Made by a program: the position numbers and the translations under genes
In this document: positions 12,209 to 23,500 of the stretch, one piece after another
How the letters are laid out: each line of letters starts with the position of its first letter
How positions within the stretch are numbered: the first letter of the stretch is position 1
DNA from: Phyto melanocephala
Lineage: Eukaryota; Arthropoda; Insecta; Diptera; Rhinophoridae
Direction: 5' to 3'
Length of the DNA: 64,000 nt
Assembly: GCA_941918925.1 (NCBI GenBank)
Contig: OW799233.1
Location: forward strand, 168,806,235 to 168,870,234
The notes under the pieces: generated by a model
What the model saw: the letters and a program-made list of their open reading frames with translations, nothing else
Told to the model about the DNA's origin: nothing
Database searches by the model: none

Positions 12209-12559
12209 TAGCTAGATCGTCATCAAATCAAACCCTGATTCAGAATATATATACTTTATGGGGTCTAAAATGGATATTTCGATGTGTTACAAAAGGAATG
12301 ACAAAATGAATTTTTTTGGTGGCGGGTATAAAAACAAACACACTCAGCTAGTATCGGATGACAAACTTTTCCTTGATATTCTGTCATTATCACATTATAC
12401 TTATAGCCTAAAATTTAAAATTGAAATATAATACAAATAGAAAGTTCAAACTGTAATATTAAAAGTACAAAAAAGAAATATAGTAAAAAAATTGTTTTGT
12501 CTAAATACCTTCAAGCCTTAATTTTGTAATATTTTAAAAAAAATTTGTAAGTTTCACCC

Positions 12560-12705
12560 AATAATCAAAATTTTTTGATTTTCCGTCGATCGTGATGGGT
12601 AAAACAACATACAATCAGTCTTTCACAAGCACTAAGAAAATTTGAACCAGGGTCTTTTGGTTTTTAAGTTAAATGCTTTAACCACTGTATCAACTTACAA
12701 CTATA
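12560..12705 (-). repeat. tRNA-derived SINE or tRNA pseudogene
   Basis: The minus strand reads like a decayed tRNA: D-arm/A-box region GATACAGTGGTTAAAGCA, an anticodon-arm-like spacer, then T-arm/B box CCTGGTTCAAATTTTC, at normal tRNA spacing. The usual GGTTCGAATCC has decayed and the acceptor stem does not close, so it is not a working tRNA. The downstream 80 bp could be a SINE body. The family is unknown. Confidence 0.45.
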
Positions 12706-12719
12706 TTCTTAATAGATTT

Positions 12720-14159
12720 TTATAAGGTTTTTGTTTAAAACACAGAGCACTCTTCAATTTAGAAATGGATGAATATTGAGTTTGTTTTTTTTTTCAGTTA
12801 ATGCATGTGAGATATGGCAGTTTTGCTACAGTCTCGCTACAAGTATTCATATGACTAGTCCAGAGCGTAACGAGGTAAAAATTTAGCTAGAGGAGAATGG
12901 TGTAATACTGCTTATATGCCCTATCATTCATACTTGAGACTTTTTCTGTGTTAACAGAGCACTGATTTAAAACTCAATTTAATTTTGTACTAAATAGTTT
13001 TATTTTTATTTATTTATTTATTTTTTTTCTGAAAAAAACTTTTTGCATATCCAATCAGTTATTGAAAAAAATAAATAAAAACACGCATTTTGTTTTCAAT
13101 TTTATTTTATTTAATTTTATTTGCTTTATTTTACCAGCTATTAAAGGGCTTAACACTATTTTATATTTTTAAAGTTGTTTCTACCGTTTTTTTTTTGTTC
13201 TTAATTTATATATTATTTATATTCATATTCTTATTTAAGCAATTTATGGTTTATGTTTTTACAGTTTATTTATTTTAAATTTTTATCCTCGTTTTAAGTG
13301 CTGTTTTTATTTGTTTTGTTTTTTTTTTTTGTTTTGAAACAACTTTATAAAAATGTGTGCTTAAAGTGTTTTAATAGGTTTAATTTTTTTTTCTTTATAA
13401 ATTTAATAAATTACGAGAAAATATTTTACAACAAATATACGCAGAAAGCATATTATACAAATAAATAAATAAAAATTTTATTAACAAATAAAAAAACACG
13501 AATTTTATTTAATATTTATTGTTTTTTTTTTACATTTGTGCAATTAACAAAATAGTGTGCAAATTATTAGTATTTAGAGCTACAAAGTATTCCAAACAAA
13601 TTTTTTGGCGCTGCTGTCTGCTAAAGTTTTGTTTTTTTTATAGAAATACAGCCTGTGTAATAAAAAAAACTAGGAATTTCACACCTCAGTGAGTAACGTT
13701 GGAGTTATTTGGACATTATCAAGATTTTATGGGATTTTTTTTTACTTTTTTACGACTCTTTGTGAAAAGTCAAAATAGTTTATGTTAAAATAAATACTTA
13801 TTCTATAAATAACTTGAATAGTATACAAAAAACACAAAATATATGCCACTAAATATTGATGTTATGTCTTTATAGAGAAAATCAAATAAATGTTTATTTA
13901 CGGGCAAATGATTTTTATTATATTCAAAGGGTAGTATTTGTTTTTCTCATGTTTCTAGCACTTATAGAAATAATGATTTGTTAACTGCCGTAAAGAACAC
14001 AAATCGACTTAAAATGTCTTTCTTTCGAATTAACGATCTTTGTAATTGTTTTTAAAATATTTTCAAATCGATTTTGATTTGGCCTTATTTTCTATGAAAC
14101 TTGTTTCTCGAATAAACATTGCCAAGCAGAATCAAGTTAATATTGTTCTATAAAAATGA
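12720..14159. other. AT-rich DNA, no gene
   Basis: Long T-rich tracts (13,000-13,560) give a 62-codon Phe/Leu/Ile frame at 13090-13278 that is low complexity only. No repeat boundary was seen. Confidence 0.5.
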
Positions 14160-14167
14160 AACTAAAT
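14160..14167. repeat. Target-site duplication (left) of hAT
   Basis: AACTAAAT, perfectly repeated at 16264-16271. Eight base pairs is the hAT superfamily length. Confidence 0.9.
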
Positions 14168-14593
14168 CAGGGATGGAAATCATGGTACAATTGTACATTT
14201 TATGGTACATTTTTGACCTTGTTGGTACCGTGGTACTACCGCGAGCTACTTGGTACAAATAAAAAATGTTCTCTTTAATTTTGTTTGTGTATGTTTTATT
14301 TTATACTGTCAGCTTCTCTGTTTTTGTTAGAATGCTGGTCTTAAAGCAAATTCATGTACCAGGTGGTGTCAATCTGCAACAACAAAATCTGCCTAGTACT
14401 TTCTTTCTTACAAAAATCAGCTGTTAATTTGGCACCACCTGGCACATGATTCGTAAGCATGTTGCGTGGACTTTAATAATAAAGTACTAAAATGGTTCGA
14501 TAAGTTGACTCCAGAAGAAGTTATTATGGGAAAAACAAATTCAATAGTACCTCTTCTGGTGAAAATGTTTTCACACGAACAAACAAACTTTAA

Positions 14594-15716
14594 CCCTAGC
14601 CCTTATATCCAACTTTTATTACGTAAACGTATACCCAAGTACATGTGTGGCCAGTAAAATTATTTGCGTTTTTCCTTATAATTTATTAGCAAAAAAATTT
14701 TTTATTCATACAATTTGTACTTTAATATATTAATTAAAATTTTGACTGGTTAGAATAAGTTTGCGTACATAGCATTACTTTTATATTTTAAATCTGGCGA
14801 CGTTCTGCTTTACGTATTATTAAAAAAAAATATGGCATTTTTTACAGCCAAAAAATTGTTACAAAATGTGTTCGAATTTATAGGAACTTCATTTTTCAAC
14901 AATAGGTCCTTACCAGCAAAAATTAGTATTTGCCTACTTCTAACTGTCGAAAGCGTTAGAGATTTTTCATTGTTGTTAGATAAGTTGGTTTTTAATTAAT
15001 AAAATTAAAAAGGAATGGATGGCAAAAGGAACTTTTAACTGTCTTCGAGACAATATAAGAGGTGCATTCAAATACATATGGGTGTAGCTGAATTCGCTGC
15101 ACGTGATGGTACCATATGATGCACGCAATACCACGCCAAGCCAGACAACCAAATATTTTGGCCCAGTAAAGTTTACAGCTAAAATGTCCATCGTGAATAC
15201 ATTTAAATGTTGAGTGTATGCAGTCATAGGAGGGCTTATTATGACTGGTATCAACCACAGTAACGGCGAAAGTATTCCAGATTTGTGGTCGGTACAACAT
15301 TGTCCACTTTATCGTGCTGCAACTGGCATCAATCGATTCCAAGCAATATTGCGATTTATAAGGTTTGATGATTCAAACAGAAGAAAAATTCACCAATAAA
15401 CTGACAAAGCTGCTCCAATCTCCGAGTTGTGGACTGTGATGAACTATAATTTTGAACTAAGGAGCTATTAATGCTAGTCATTGAGAGTCGGTCAGTCAAG
15501 GTTCAGATAATGTGCAACTCCAACACGAAACTTGGCATAGCTAGTTTTGTAAGTACGGCCCTGCAAGAAAGAGTTGACGCTTCCCTTTCAACATCTGCAG
15601 CGCCTAGTATGCGGGAAAAAATCCCAGTTTGAAGCTGTTTTTTGCACAAAAGACGTACTCGTAACATAGTCAATAGTGTCAATGGCCACATCTGTACTCG
15701 GGTATAAGGACTAGGG
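14594..15716 (+). mobile_element. piggyBac-like element inserted in the hAT
   Basis: Flanked by TTAA (14590-14593 and 15717-15720). Inverted ends CCCTAGCCCTTATATCC and CCCTAGTCCTTATACCC. The 1,123 bp contain part of a piggyBac transposase. TTAA duplication with CCC ends is diagnostic of piggyBac. Confidence 0.88.
15220..15450 (+). pseudogene. piggyBac transposase fragment (DDE_Tnp_1_7 N-terminal part)
   Basis: The plus frame from about 15229 reads IMTGINHSNGESIPDLWSV, then FRAA-like YRAATGINRFQAILRFIRF, DDSNRRKIHQ and a stop. Beyond the stop it continues TDKAAPISELWTVMNYNF. This matches the conserved piggyBac segment G(L)....S....LWS...G.P.FR..M...RF..ILR.LRFDD, then TDKLAPIR..W. The acidic N-terminus, all catalytic Asp residues and the Cys-rich tail are absent, so it is a deletion derivative. 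Confidence 0.8.
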
Positions 15717-16263
15717 TTAAAGCAATAAATTATCAATACAGAGCACTAGCCGATGTTACTGAACTTAGATCATACAAAGATTCAAATATTTACTATTCTT
15801 GGGCTAAAGTATCACAGATGAAAAATTTATTAAATGAGTTCATGTTCCCAGATATTTCAAGAATTGTAAGAGGAACTCTCTCTATTTCACATTCCTCGGC
15901 CAACGTCGAACGTTAAAACAAAGGAAAGAAATAGACTACACGTTGCTACTGTTTCATATTTGATACCAAAAAATGATTTATGGAAGTCAACAAATTCCTA
16001 TTGCTTTAATTTTAAAATAACGGACAATTTATTATCTAAAAGTATTTAATAAATAAAATTTGTTAAATAACCGTCTACGTTTGTACCTATGAATGTAATA
16101 TTTAATATTTTGTATTGTATACTTCTGAATTTTTATAGACATTTTTGTTAAGTTTATGTTTTTATTAAAAAAATATTTAAAAAAAATGGTACCGTCATGG
16201 CCTAAAAAGTACATTTCGTTTTCATACTTGGTACAATATCATAAAAGCAATTTTCCTTCCCTG

Positions 16264-16271
16264 AACTAAAT
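16264..16271. repeat. Target-site duplication (right) of hAT
   Basis: AACTAAAT, identical to 14160-14167. Confidence 0.9.
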
Positions 16272-17423
16272 ACGTGGATTTTTTACACACTCAAAAAACA
16301 AACCATTTAATCCGCACTTAAAATAAGCCGCAGCGGTGTCAGAAGTACGGATTTCTTAAACCAAGTTCAAAATGCTTGATTTAAAAATGAATGTGTCAAA
16401 GACGAATTCCATAATTTTAAAAATAGTTAAGCCAAAAAAAAAAAATGATTTTAAGAATTACTAGGGTAATTGAAGCCCAAAATCGTACTTGACAAAAGCT
16501 TAGAATAAGATTTACTTACATAAGTATAAACCAGATTGATTTAATGGTAAAATGTGCTTGTTTCAAGAATTTGTAACTTCGTTTGATCGTTGTATAGTAC
16601 AGTATCTTCATTACTTACACTTTAACATTTATCCACGTTTTATTAAAACTAAAAAATAAAAATACCGGACAAAGCATTAAACGTAAGTTAACTCTGAAAC
16701 TGCTACAGCTTTATTGTCGCAAACATTATTACTTATAGATAAAGTATGACAAACAAAATGAGAGTTATAATAAAAAAATATGCTTGAAATTCTATAGTGG
16801 TAATCAAAAAAAAAAATGTCTAAAAATAAAAGTTTTTTTAATTTCAGAGAAATAAGATTCAATTTAAGACCTTAATTGTAATTTAAATAGTAATAGATTC
16901 TGTAAAACAAGCCCGTTTTGTAGTTGTTTTAAGAAAACCAGAAATAAATCGTCCTGGATTTTTCGAAAACAATATCGGCTAAACTCAAGAATTTTATTCT
17001 TGGATTTAGAACTTCTTTTTTTTTCTGTGCATGAATATTTCAACTACTATAGCTTATATGCAAGACAATTGGCGTAGAATACCAGCATTTCAGATATGTC
17101 AGATATGCGCCCTTAGTTATGAAAGTGGTCCAAGTCAAATATTTTTTGTTTCGAGATATTTGATATTTCTTTTGAGTTTGAATGAATTAAGATTTATTTC
17201 TATATTGCGTAAAATTTAAATTTTGGATTTAATTAATCTCAACTAATGAAAACTTGTAATGAATGTGACGTTAAAATATGTAATTCCAAACTGTAATCAT
17301 AGAATTTGTTTAATTAGTTCGAACTATTTACAAAGTTTTAGAGATTTTAACTAGTTTTTAAACCCATTTCAATTGTAATTTTTCAATTTTTTTTTTAATT
17401 TAAACTTTTAGTTTTTTTTTAAG
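16272..17423. other. AT-rich DNA, no gene
   Basis: A weak ACACTCAAAAAA / CTGTGCATG pairing (16287 and 17030) hints at an old MITE but is too poor to call. No coding exon was seen. Confidence 0.4.
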
Positions 17424-17427
17424 TTAA

Positions 17428-18493
17428 CCCTCGACAGGCGGTATAAATTTACAATGCTAAAAGAATATATGGGTACAATTGTACATTCATACAATTACTT
17501 TACAATTGATGCACTTATTTTTGTACATGATCGTTTTGAAATGGTACTCACCGATAACTTTTTTACCTTTTTGGAATTATGCAGGTTCCTAAACTCCTGC
17601 AATATGATGCTAGTTGGAACAGTTAGACAAAATAAAAAATTTTTGCCAAGCAATATGTAACCTTCAAAGGAAAGGCCTGTGAATTCTACAAATTTTGTCT
17701 ATAACACCGATGCTACAATATGTTCAAATGTACAAAAAAAAAAATAAAAAATCAGTCATACTACTATGCATATGATGGGAGAAGTTAAAAACACAAAGTC
17801 AGCCAAGCCGGAAGTAATACAATATTATAATAAAAATAAAGGTGGAGTCGATGTCATGCATAAAATTTCGGGTGTAAAACGAAGAACATTGCGTTGGCCA
17901 CTTGCATTTTTCTTCAACATGATTGATGTCGCTGCCTAATCATCTTATATCAACTATAGATAGATTACCCTCTAAACCTTAAAACCAACTACGTAAATTT
18001 CTAAAAGACCTTTTAACTCAGTTGCGTTTAGAAGCAATGGAGGACAGAAGCAACAACAAACTGATTGTGCGAAAATACTTCCTTCGAAGTGCGGGTCGAA
18101 ATGGTGTTGAAACGTCGTGTCATTACAGCACCATCGGTTGAAGGTATAGGAAAAGAATCTTATGGCAGTCGTGGAGCTTGGCCGATAATTGGAAGGTGTT
18201 ATAACTGTCATTTTAAAAACGCACTTAAAGAAAAGCCAGAAAATTATGTTATATCTGCATTTATCCTGTTTGCGATAAACACTCAAACTAAATCTTGTAC
18301 CTGTATTGAGACTAAATAAAATATCTTTAAACCCCTATTTAAGTCACTCCTATGAATGTTATAAAATTAATATAAAATAAAAATGTTATAAAATAATAAA
18401 AATTCAGTACAATTAAACTGTTTTACAAACACAACACGCCGAATTTATACAACAAAGCAATCAATCTTTTTAAGGGATGATTTCTGTCGAGGC
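17428..18493 (+). mobile_element. Second piggyBac-like element
   Basis: The left end CCCTCGACAGGCGG follows TTAA (17424-17427). The right end CTGTCGAGGC is followed by TAA (decayed TTAA). It contains separated blocks of a piggyBac transposase in the plus orientation. Its ends differ from those of the element at 14594, so it is a different family. Confidence 0.75.
17454..18316 (+). pseudogene. piggyBac transposase remnant with Cys-rich tail
   Basis: The frame 17454-17660 covers the middle of the catalytic domain: MVLTDNFFTFLELCRFL (the DN.(F/W)(F/T) catalytic Asp) and MMLVGTVRQNKKFLPSNM (VGT.RKNK..(I/L)P). Around 17800-17940 follows KPEVIQYYNKNKGGVDVMHK, with the last catalytic Asp in KGGVD, then RRTLRWPLAFFFNMIDVAA and a stop. 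From 18065 a C-terminal Cys/His cluster (GRCYNCH .. SCTC) matches the piggyBac terminal zinc-binding domain. The N-terminal half is missing and frames are broken. Confidence 0.82.
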
Positions 18494-18505
18494 TAATTCA
18501 TATAT

Positions 18506-18696
18506 CAGGGTTGGAAATGTTGTTATATTATATTTAATTTAATAATATTTGATTTAAAAAATTATATATATTGATGAAACCCATTATAAATTGCGCAAAA
18601 GCAACAAATATACGTTAATTTTGTGAATTTTTTGTCAAAAAATTACACTTAAGCTAATTGTTTAATACCGAAACCAAAATCACATTTCCAACCCTG
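18506..18696. mobile_element. hAT-type MITE
   Basis: 191 bp with perfect 15-bp inverted ends CAGGGTTGGAAATGT and an AT-rich interior. The start CAGGG resembles the hAT at 14168. No exact 8-bp duplication is visible (TCATATAT versus CATTAATA). It starts 12 bp after the piggyBac end. Confidence 0.75.
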
Positions 18697-20400
18697 CATT
18701 AATAAATGTAATCAAGGTTAATTCAACAAATTTTGAGACAATGTTTCCCAATCAGCTGGGCTGGTCATTTTACCTGTATAAATTCGCCTTCTTCCCGACG
18801 ATCATACAAGGAACATATGGTCTTAAGATTATCAGACAATTATTAAATAATACCGTTTTTCGCATTGAATATAATGCGCTTCCATTATTTGTGCCTATTC
18901 CATGTTCCGAGTGCAGTGAAATTATTCGGAATTGACATTGTAGTGTTGTTGCCCGCAGCAATAATGATCAAAACATTTCAAGCAAATTACTTACACCCTA
19001 AGCACAGAAGAGGCATGATTATTTAAAAAATCCAACCTGCACTTTTATTATAAGATTACAAAGATACGAGTAGTAATTATTAAATCAGTTTAGAAATATT
19101 CTTCTTGATTTCTACGTTTTACGTGGCGGTTGTTAAATTATTATTTTTTACCATTACAAACATCAGCACAAATACCAACAACTCTTCTTAGTTATGCTAG
19201 TGAATGACGTAAAGAGACACCTAAAATTGTTTACTAAAAAAAACAAAAACAACAAGTCAACAAAAACAAAAAACATTTCCAAGGGTTAATCTAGTACAGT
19301 TAACTTTTAATTTTTTTGTACTCCAACTTCATTACTGCTATTTATACTTCAGGCTGAAATTAAAAACCAAAAGAGTCACAAAAGTTTTTAAAAGGTTTGC
19401 AGCGCACAAAAAACCGTATCGGAAACTTTGCTGTAACACTTAAATATTAAATTTCATCAAATTTGTTGTGTACTGAGAAGTCATACTTTAGAACATTTAC
19501 AATTAAAGTGTTGGGTTTTGGTTTTGTTTGTTTTTCTTTAGTATTTGTTGTTGTTTCGTAGTTTAACAAGTATTTAATTTATATTGCATTTGTTCTTACT
19601 TAGTTTAGAGGTTTGAACATAAAAATGTTTTCGTTTTCGAAATTATCGCAACTTTCAAATATAAATAAATGTTTGTGGCAGCACTAAATTTAAATCCTGT
19701 TTCATTTAATATTTTTAAGTAAAATTTAATTTAAATTATTTGTGTAAGATGGCAGTTTATTAAAAAAAAAGAAAAGAATTACTTGGAGCATGTGTAAAAA
19801 TGTATTATGGTTTTATATTTTTTTATAATTTTTATTTTATTTGTTGTAAAATAATATATATGTTTATATAAATTTAAGTGTTTAAAACACAATATTTGTT
19901 ATGTTTAACTATATTATATTAAAAATATTTATTTGTTTATTTTTTGTTCAACTTTTCCTATGTTTACTGGCAAAATAAGAATTAAATTCTTGTTTGAATT
20001 TTCTGCTGTTCTTTTTGTTTTAATTCTCTTGTTTTTAAACTTAAATTTTTAAAATCTTATTTACTACATAAATTACTTTTTTTGTTGCTTACAACTACAT
20101 GTATTGTTTAGTAAGTGTGTATGTATAATTCATTGTTAAATATTTATTTTTCAATCGTATCCAGATGAAAGTTTTTGTTGATGATATTTACATTAAAGTA
20201 TTTAAAATAAAATTTCAAAAAAATAAGTGAATGAAAAACAAATATTTTTTTTTCTCATATTTCATAAAACTTTTACTTACTTGAGTTTGTTTTTATACTT
20301 TTATTTAAATTATTTATTTCCTTAATTTTTTTCTTTCATTCTCTTTATTTATAGACTAACTAATATGATATAGTAACTTCTTCCTTTTGTTTTTGTTTTG
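18697..20400. other. Downstream of beat, AT-rich, no gene recognised
   Basis: The open frames at 18741-18935 (+) and 18770-18961 (-) overlap each other on opposite strands. The minus one ends at a donor-like CAG|GTAAA, but neither resembles a known family. The rest is T-rich and A-rich tracts. Confidence 0.4.
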
Positions 20401-20422
20401 TTGCAGCCATCTTGTATTACTC

Positions 20423-20428
20423 TTTATT
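20423..20428 (-). promoter_or_regulatory. Polyadenylation signal AATAAA for beat
   Basis: A canonical AATAAA on the minus strand, 30 nt after the proposed beat stop codon. It supports a short 3' UTR ending near 20,400. Confidence 0.4.
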
Positions 20429-20458
20429 ATTTCTACTTTAACATCTCACGCTCAGCCT

Positions 20459-20520
20459 TTAACTTCCGTTTTCGATTCGTATAACATCATTAACTTCTTG
20501 ATTTTCTATTGCCGCTGCTC
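20459..20520 (-). CDS. beat-family (paralog not assigned): beat exon 6, candidate terminal exon
   Basis: Proposed acceptor CTGCAG|GA (an alternative acceptor, CACAG|CT, lies six bases upstream in the same frame). The exon encodes AAAIENQEVNDVIRIENGS and then TAA. The phase fits exon 5, the base composition is richer than the surrounding AT desert, and an AATAAA lies 30 nt past the stop. Against it, the polypyrimidine tract is poor and the tail has no recognisable membrane or GPI signal. This is the best candidate between 22,180 and 1, but it is an inference. Confidence 0.5.
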
Positions 20521-23500
20521 CTGCAGCTGTGCTTGCACTTAAACTACAGTCATCGTATTTCGCCATTTAATATCCATCAAACTAATACTACAGCATTTGT
20601 CACTCTTATTTTAGTAATAATTTGTTATTTTAATAAATTACATCATATTGTGAGTTGATCATAATGTCTTTAAATTTAGAATTGTTGGAAATATCACCAA
20701 GACAACATTAAAGAAGATTGTGTTGCTAATAGTTGTGGCAAATTTACTTGAAGATTTTCCTCCTATAGATGCAATGCAAATGAAAAAGGAAATGGGCGAG
20801 AAGATGTAATAAAAAATTAATCAAACAATAAATATTTACTTTAGGAATATAAGCTTAAAAATTTGAAAACCTCTAATAAAGTTTTAATTATTTTTGGGTT
20901 TAATAATTTATTAGGGATTTACTGTAAATTTCCTCACATATAAATCATTAATAATAGATTTAAAATAAGCTTAAAAAAGTTGTTGTTTCTTCAACGTTAA
21001 TTTTTCATTATTGCATTAAAGGTAAATAACTTCCATGACTTTGGTGATTACCTATTTCTTGATTCACGTAGTGTCCGAAGAGTCGTACAACGTCATAATT
21101 TCTTAAACATTTTCAAACAGATGAAATGTATTGTAAATAATCAATAAACCGTTTAAAAAATAAAAAAAAAAATATATGTATGACTATATACATTTCATTT
21201 GTACTAAAATTGACTTTAAACTTAGACAAAATTGGTTGTGCGTAATAAGAACAAAAATGCCCATTTTTATACCCTTCACACAATGAAAAAGGGTATATAT
21301 AGGTTTGTCATTCCGTGTTAAATTTCTACAATCCGACCTCCCATATAGTGTATATTTTCTGAAAGCTTATGAATAAGGGGTCTGTCAGTCTGTCCGTGTG
21401 TATCTTGAAATCAACTTTTTGAAGCCCCCCGATATCGCCTGGTCCCAGGTGAAGAATTAAAATATCAGAAATATTCGGGAGTAGATCAGTATTGAAAATC
21501 AGAAATATCGGTACATAAACAACTAATACATGATCAAAAAACCACGACCACCTCGATTTTTTTTAACACAACACCAACAACACACATACATACAAACGTC
21601 GTATACTGGTTAGATGGTGGGATCGAATCCCAGCTGAGCCAAAAAGAAATTTTTTTTATTTTTTTTTATTTATTATTTATATTTTTATTTTTTTTTTTAA
21701 TTTTGTTCTTTATTTTTATATATTTTTTTTTTTAATTTTTTATTTTTTTTTATTTTATATATATTATTAATAATTTTTTTATATCTTTCTTGTATTTTTT
21801 ATTTTTTTTTTAATATTATTTTTTTTTTTAAACAAAATGTTTTGAACATTTTCACCCGTAACCCGACGCCATACTCAATTAACTTGCACTTCTCCTACTC
21901 CGGCAATATATATTTTTATTATTATTTTCGCTCTTTTATGTTAATTTTGTAAATATTGAAAAAAATACTTTTCGGTTAATTACCGCTTCTGGTTTTACTT
22001 TGGCAGTTAATGGGTTAATAGACATGTAGATGTATTTTCCTTTCTGTCTGTTTTAGTATGAATTTTTTTTAACCAAATATATAAGTATATATATTTAATA
22101 ACTTTTTTTCTTAACTCACGTTTATTGTTACTGTAACTAATCAGAAGTAAGTGCATGTAATATTGTTTTATTAACTCACCATTTGTTCCAGCGTGTATTA
22201 ACATTTGATTGTTCAAATTGTCGTAAGGAATTAGAGCAGCATTAAGTGAAGTTTCACGTGTTAATTCGGAAAAGTTTTCTATTTCTGCTATGCATTTCAG
22301 TTGTAGAATTTTACCCGCCTGATAAAAACGTGGACCACTTAGATAAAAATGAACCTGCAATTTTTGTCGCCTTAAAATGTAGCCATGAGCTGAAATACTG
22401 GTATCAACATTGGGCTGTAATTCACCTAAAGAAGCCTGTATATAAACGAAAAACCATTTTAAAAAATTAGTTATAATCATACCTAAAAGTTTAAGTTTAA
22501 AAATTTGTTGAAGTTTATTAATTTAAGAAATTTATTTAATGGTTTAATGGTTTAATGGTTTTAAGTAAAAAAATTTAGTTTTTATTTAATACGAAACAAA
22601 TATTCATTTTATTGAATTATGGCCGAAATATTAAGTGATTACGATGGGAAACACTTGTGCTTGACTTAATTTATTGATATCAAATAGAAAATATTCTGTT
22701 CTGTTTAAAAAAAAATTTTTTTGATATAAAGCGTTTTTGTCTAACTAACTTCGGGGAATTTTTTTTAATGTTTTAAAGAAAACTTTTCTTGTTTGAATAT
22801 TTTTAAAGACACAATATTTTTTTATGAAATAGATTTAGAATTTCTTTTTTGTTAAATTGTTTTAAGTATACAAGAAGAATCATTTCTTATATTTACCTGT
22901 TCACCATTGATAAACCACGTAAGTCTTGTAGGTAGACTGGAATAATCTGAGGTACAAATGGCGCTTAGATAGTCCTCCATACGATACATTGGATTAAAGC
23001 TTTCTATTAATGGATCACTTTGAGGTAGTGCTGAAATGATGTAGTGCAAAATTTTAAATTATTTTGGCACCCAAATATTTTAATTTTAAATAGTGCATTA
23101 ATGTAATTTATTACACAAACCTGCTACAATCATGTTGTCCTCTTTGGCAGCCAGCTGAAAATGTGGTGCATCTCCAGACACTTCACACTTGTAAACACCC
23201 GACGATTTAGCACTTAACATACTCAATTCAACTTTACACGATGATTCATTGCAAAAGTATTTACCATCTGGCAAATTAACACCAACAACCGGAAATTTTA
23301 TATAAACCGGATGCATCATGGGTGAGTATCTGTAAATGTAATGTTGGCAAAGAGATTTCATCAATATTACACCGATGTTTAAACACAGGTACATTAATAC
23401 TTTTTAAAATGTTCGTGTGTGTGTGTGAGTATTTTTTTATTTTCCTATAGTTTAATAAATTTAAGAAACTTCAATGTAAAAACTTTTTATCCTCGGGTTT

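Larger units (their letters stand above)
10460..12330 (-). mobile_element. HINE-1 copy A (Helentron-associated element), complete
   Basis: Read on the minus strand, it begins TATACCCGCCACC (the same end in inner copy D folds back on GGTGGGGGTATA). It then has the TCCGTC..GTCTG minisatellite, internal GTGGGCGTGGCAC units and the inverted subterminal repeat GGTGGTGGGTATAAAA. It finishes with the stem-loop ATTCGGC-aca-GCCGAAT and a terminus of the CTTACTTGT type (here CTTACGTGT). This layout (5' palindrome, inverted subterminal repeats, 3' stem-loop, no terminal duplication) is that of Helentron-associated HINE/DINE-1 elements. It has no coding capacity. Frames such as 12103-12309 (DGQTDGQTD) are translated minisatellite. 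Confidence 0.8.
14466..15960 (+). pseudogene. hAT transposase C-terminal remnant, split by piggyBac
   Basis: The first part (from 14466) encodes MDFNNKVLKWFDKLTPEEVI and continues MGKTNSIVPLLVKMFSHEQT before the TTAA at 14590. The frame resumes after the second TTAA (15717) with YRALADVTELRSYKDSNIYY, FMFPDISRIVRGTLSISHSS, then ANVER and a stop. The block (L/I)SI.HSSA.VER is the hAT C-terminal dimerisation signature. The catalytic DDE core and the BED finger are missing. The reading frame lines up across the piggyBac target site, so the hAT fragment was still open when piggyBac landed. Confidence 0.75.
14168..16263 (+). mobile_element. hAT element with perfect 8-bp target duplication
   Basis: The terminal inverted repeats begin CAGGGATGGAAA and CAGGGAAGGAAA. 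Both flanks carry AACTAAAT. The hAT itself is only about 970 bp, because 14594-15716 is a later piggyBac insertion, so this was already a deletion derivative. It keeps the 3' part of a transposase gene with the dimerisation motif. Confidence 0.9.

Noticed and set aside
12103..12309. Open frames containing DGQTDGQTD (also 53960-54283, 56749-56952, 45159-45368)
   Set aside because: Translated HINE minisatellite and flanking non-coding HINE sequence, repeated in every copy with no codon constraint.
13090..13278. Hydrophobic 62-codon frame
   Set aside because: Phe/Leu/Ile-rich translation of T-rich low-complexity DNA. The frames at 37186-37663 were rejected for the same reason.
16287..17030. Possible MITE with ACACTCAAAAAA / CTGTGCATG ends
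   Set aside because: Pairing is only A/T-run similarity, with no convincing arms or target duplication.
18741..18961. Overlapping frames on both strands, one ending at a CAG|GTAAA donor-like site
   Set aside because: No domain and no partner exon with matching phase. Considered as a beat downstream exon, but the donor position is wrong for a terminal exon.
22130..22150. Alternative beat terminal exon just after exon 5 (acceptor GTTACAG, tail VTINVS and stop)
   Set aside because: Phase works, but it gives a six-residue tail with an intron of only about 45 nt. The 20,459-20,520 exon has better composition and a polyadenylation signal. Not excluded without transcripts.
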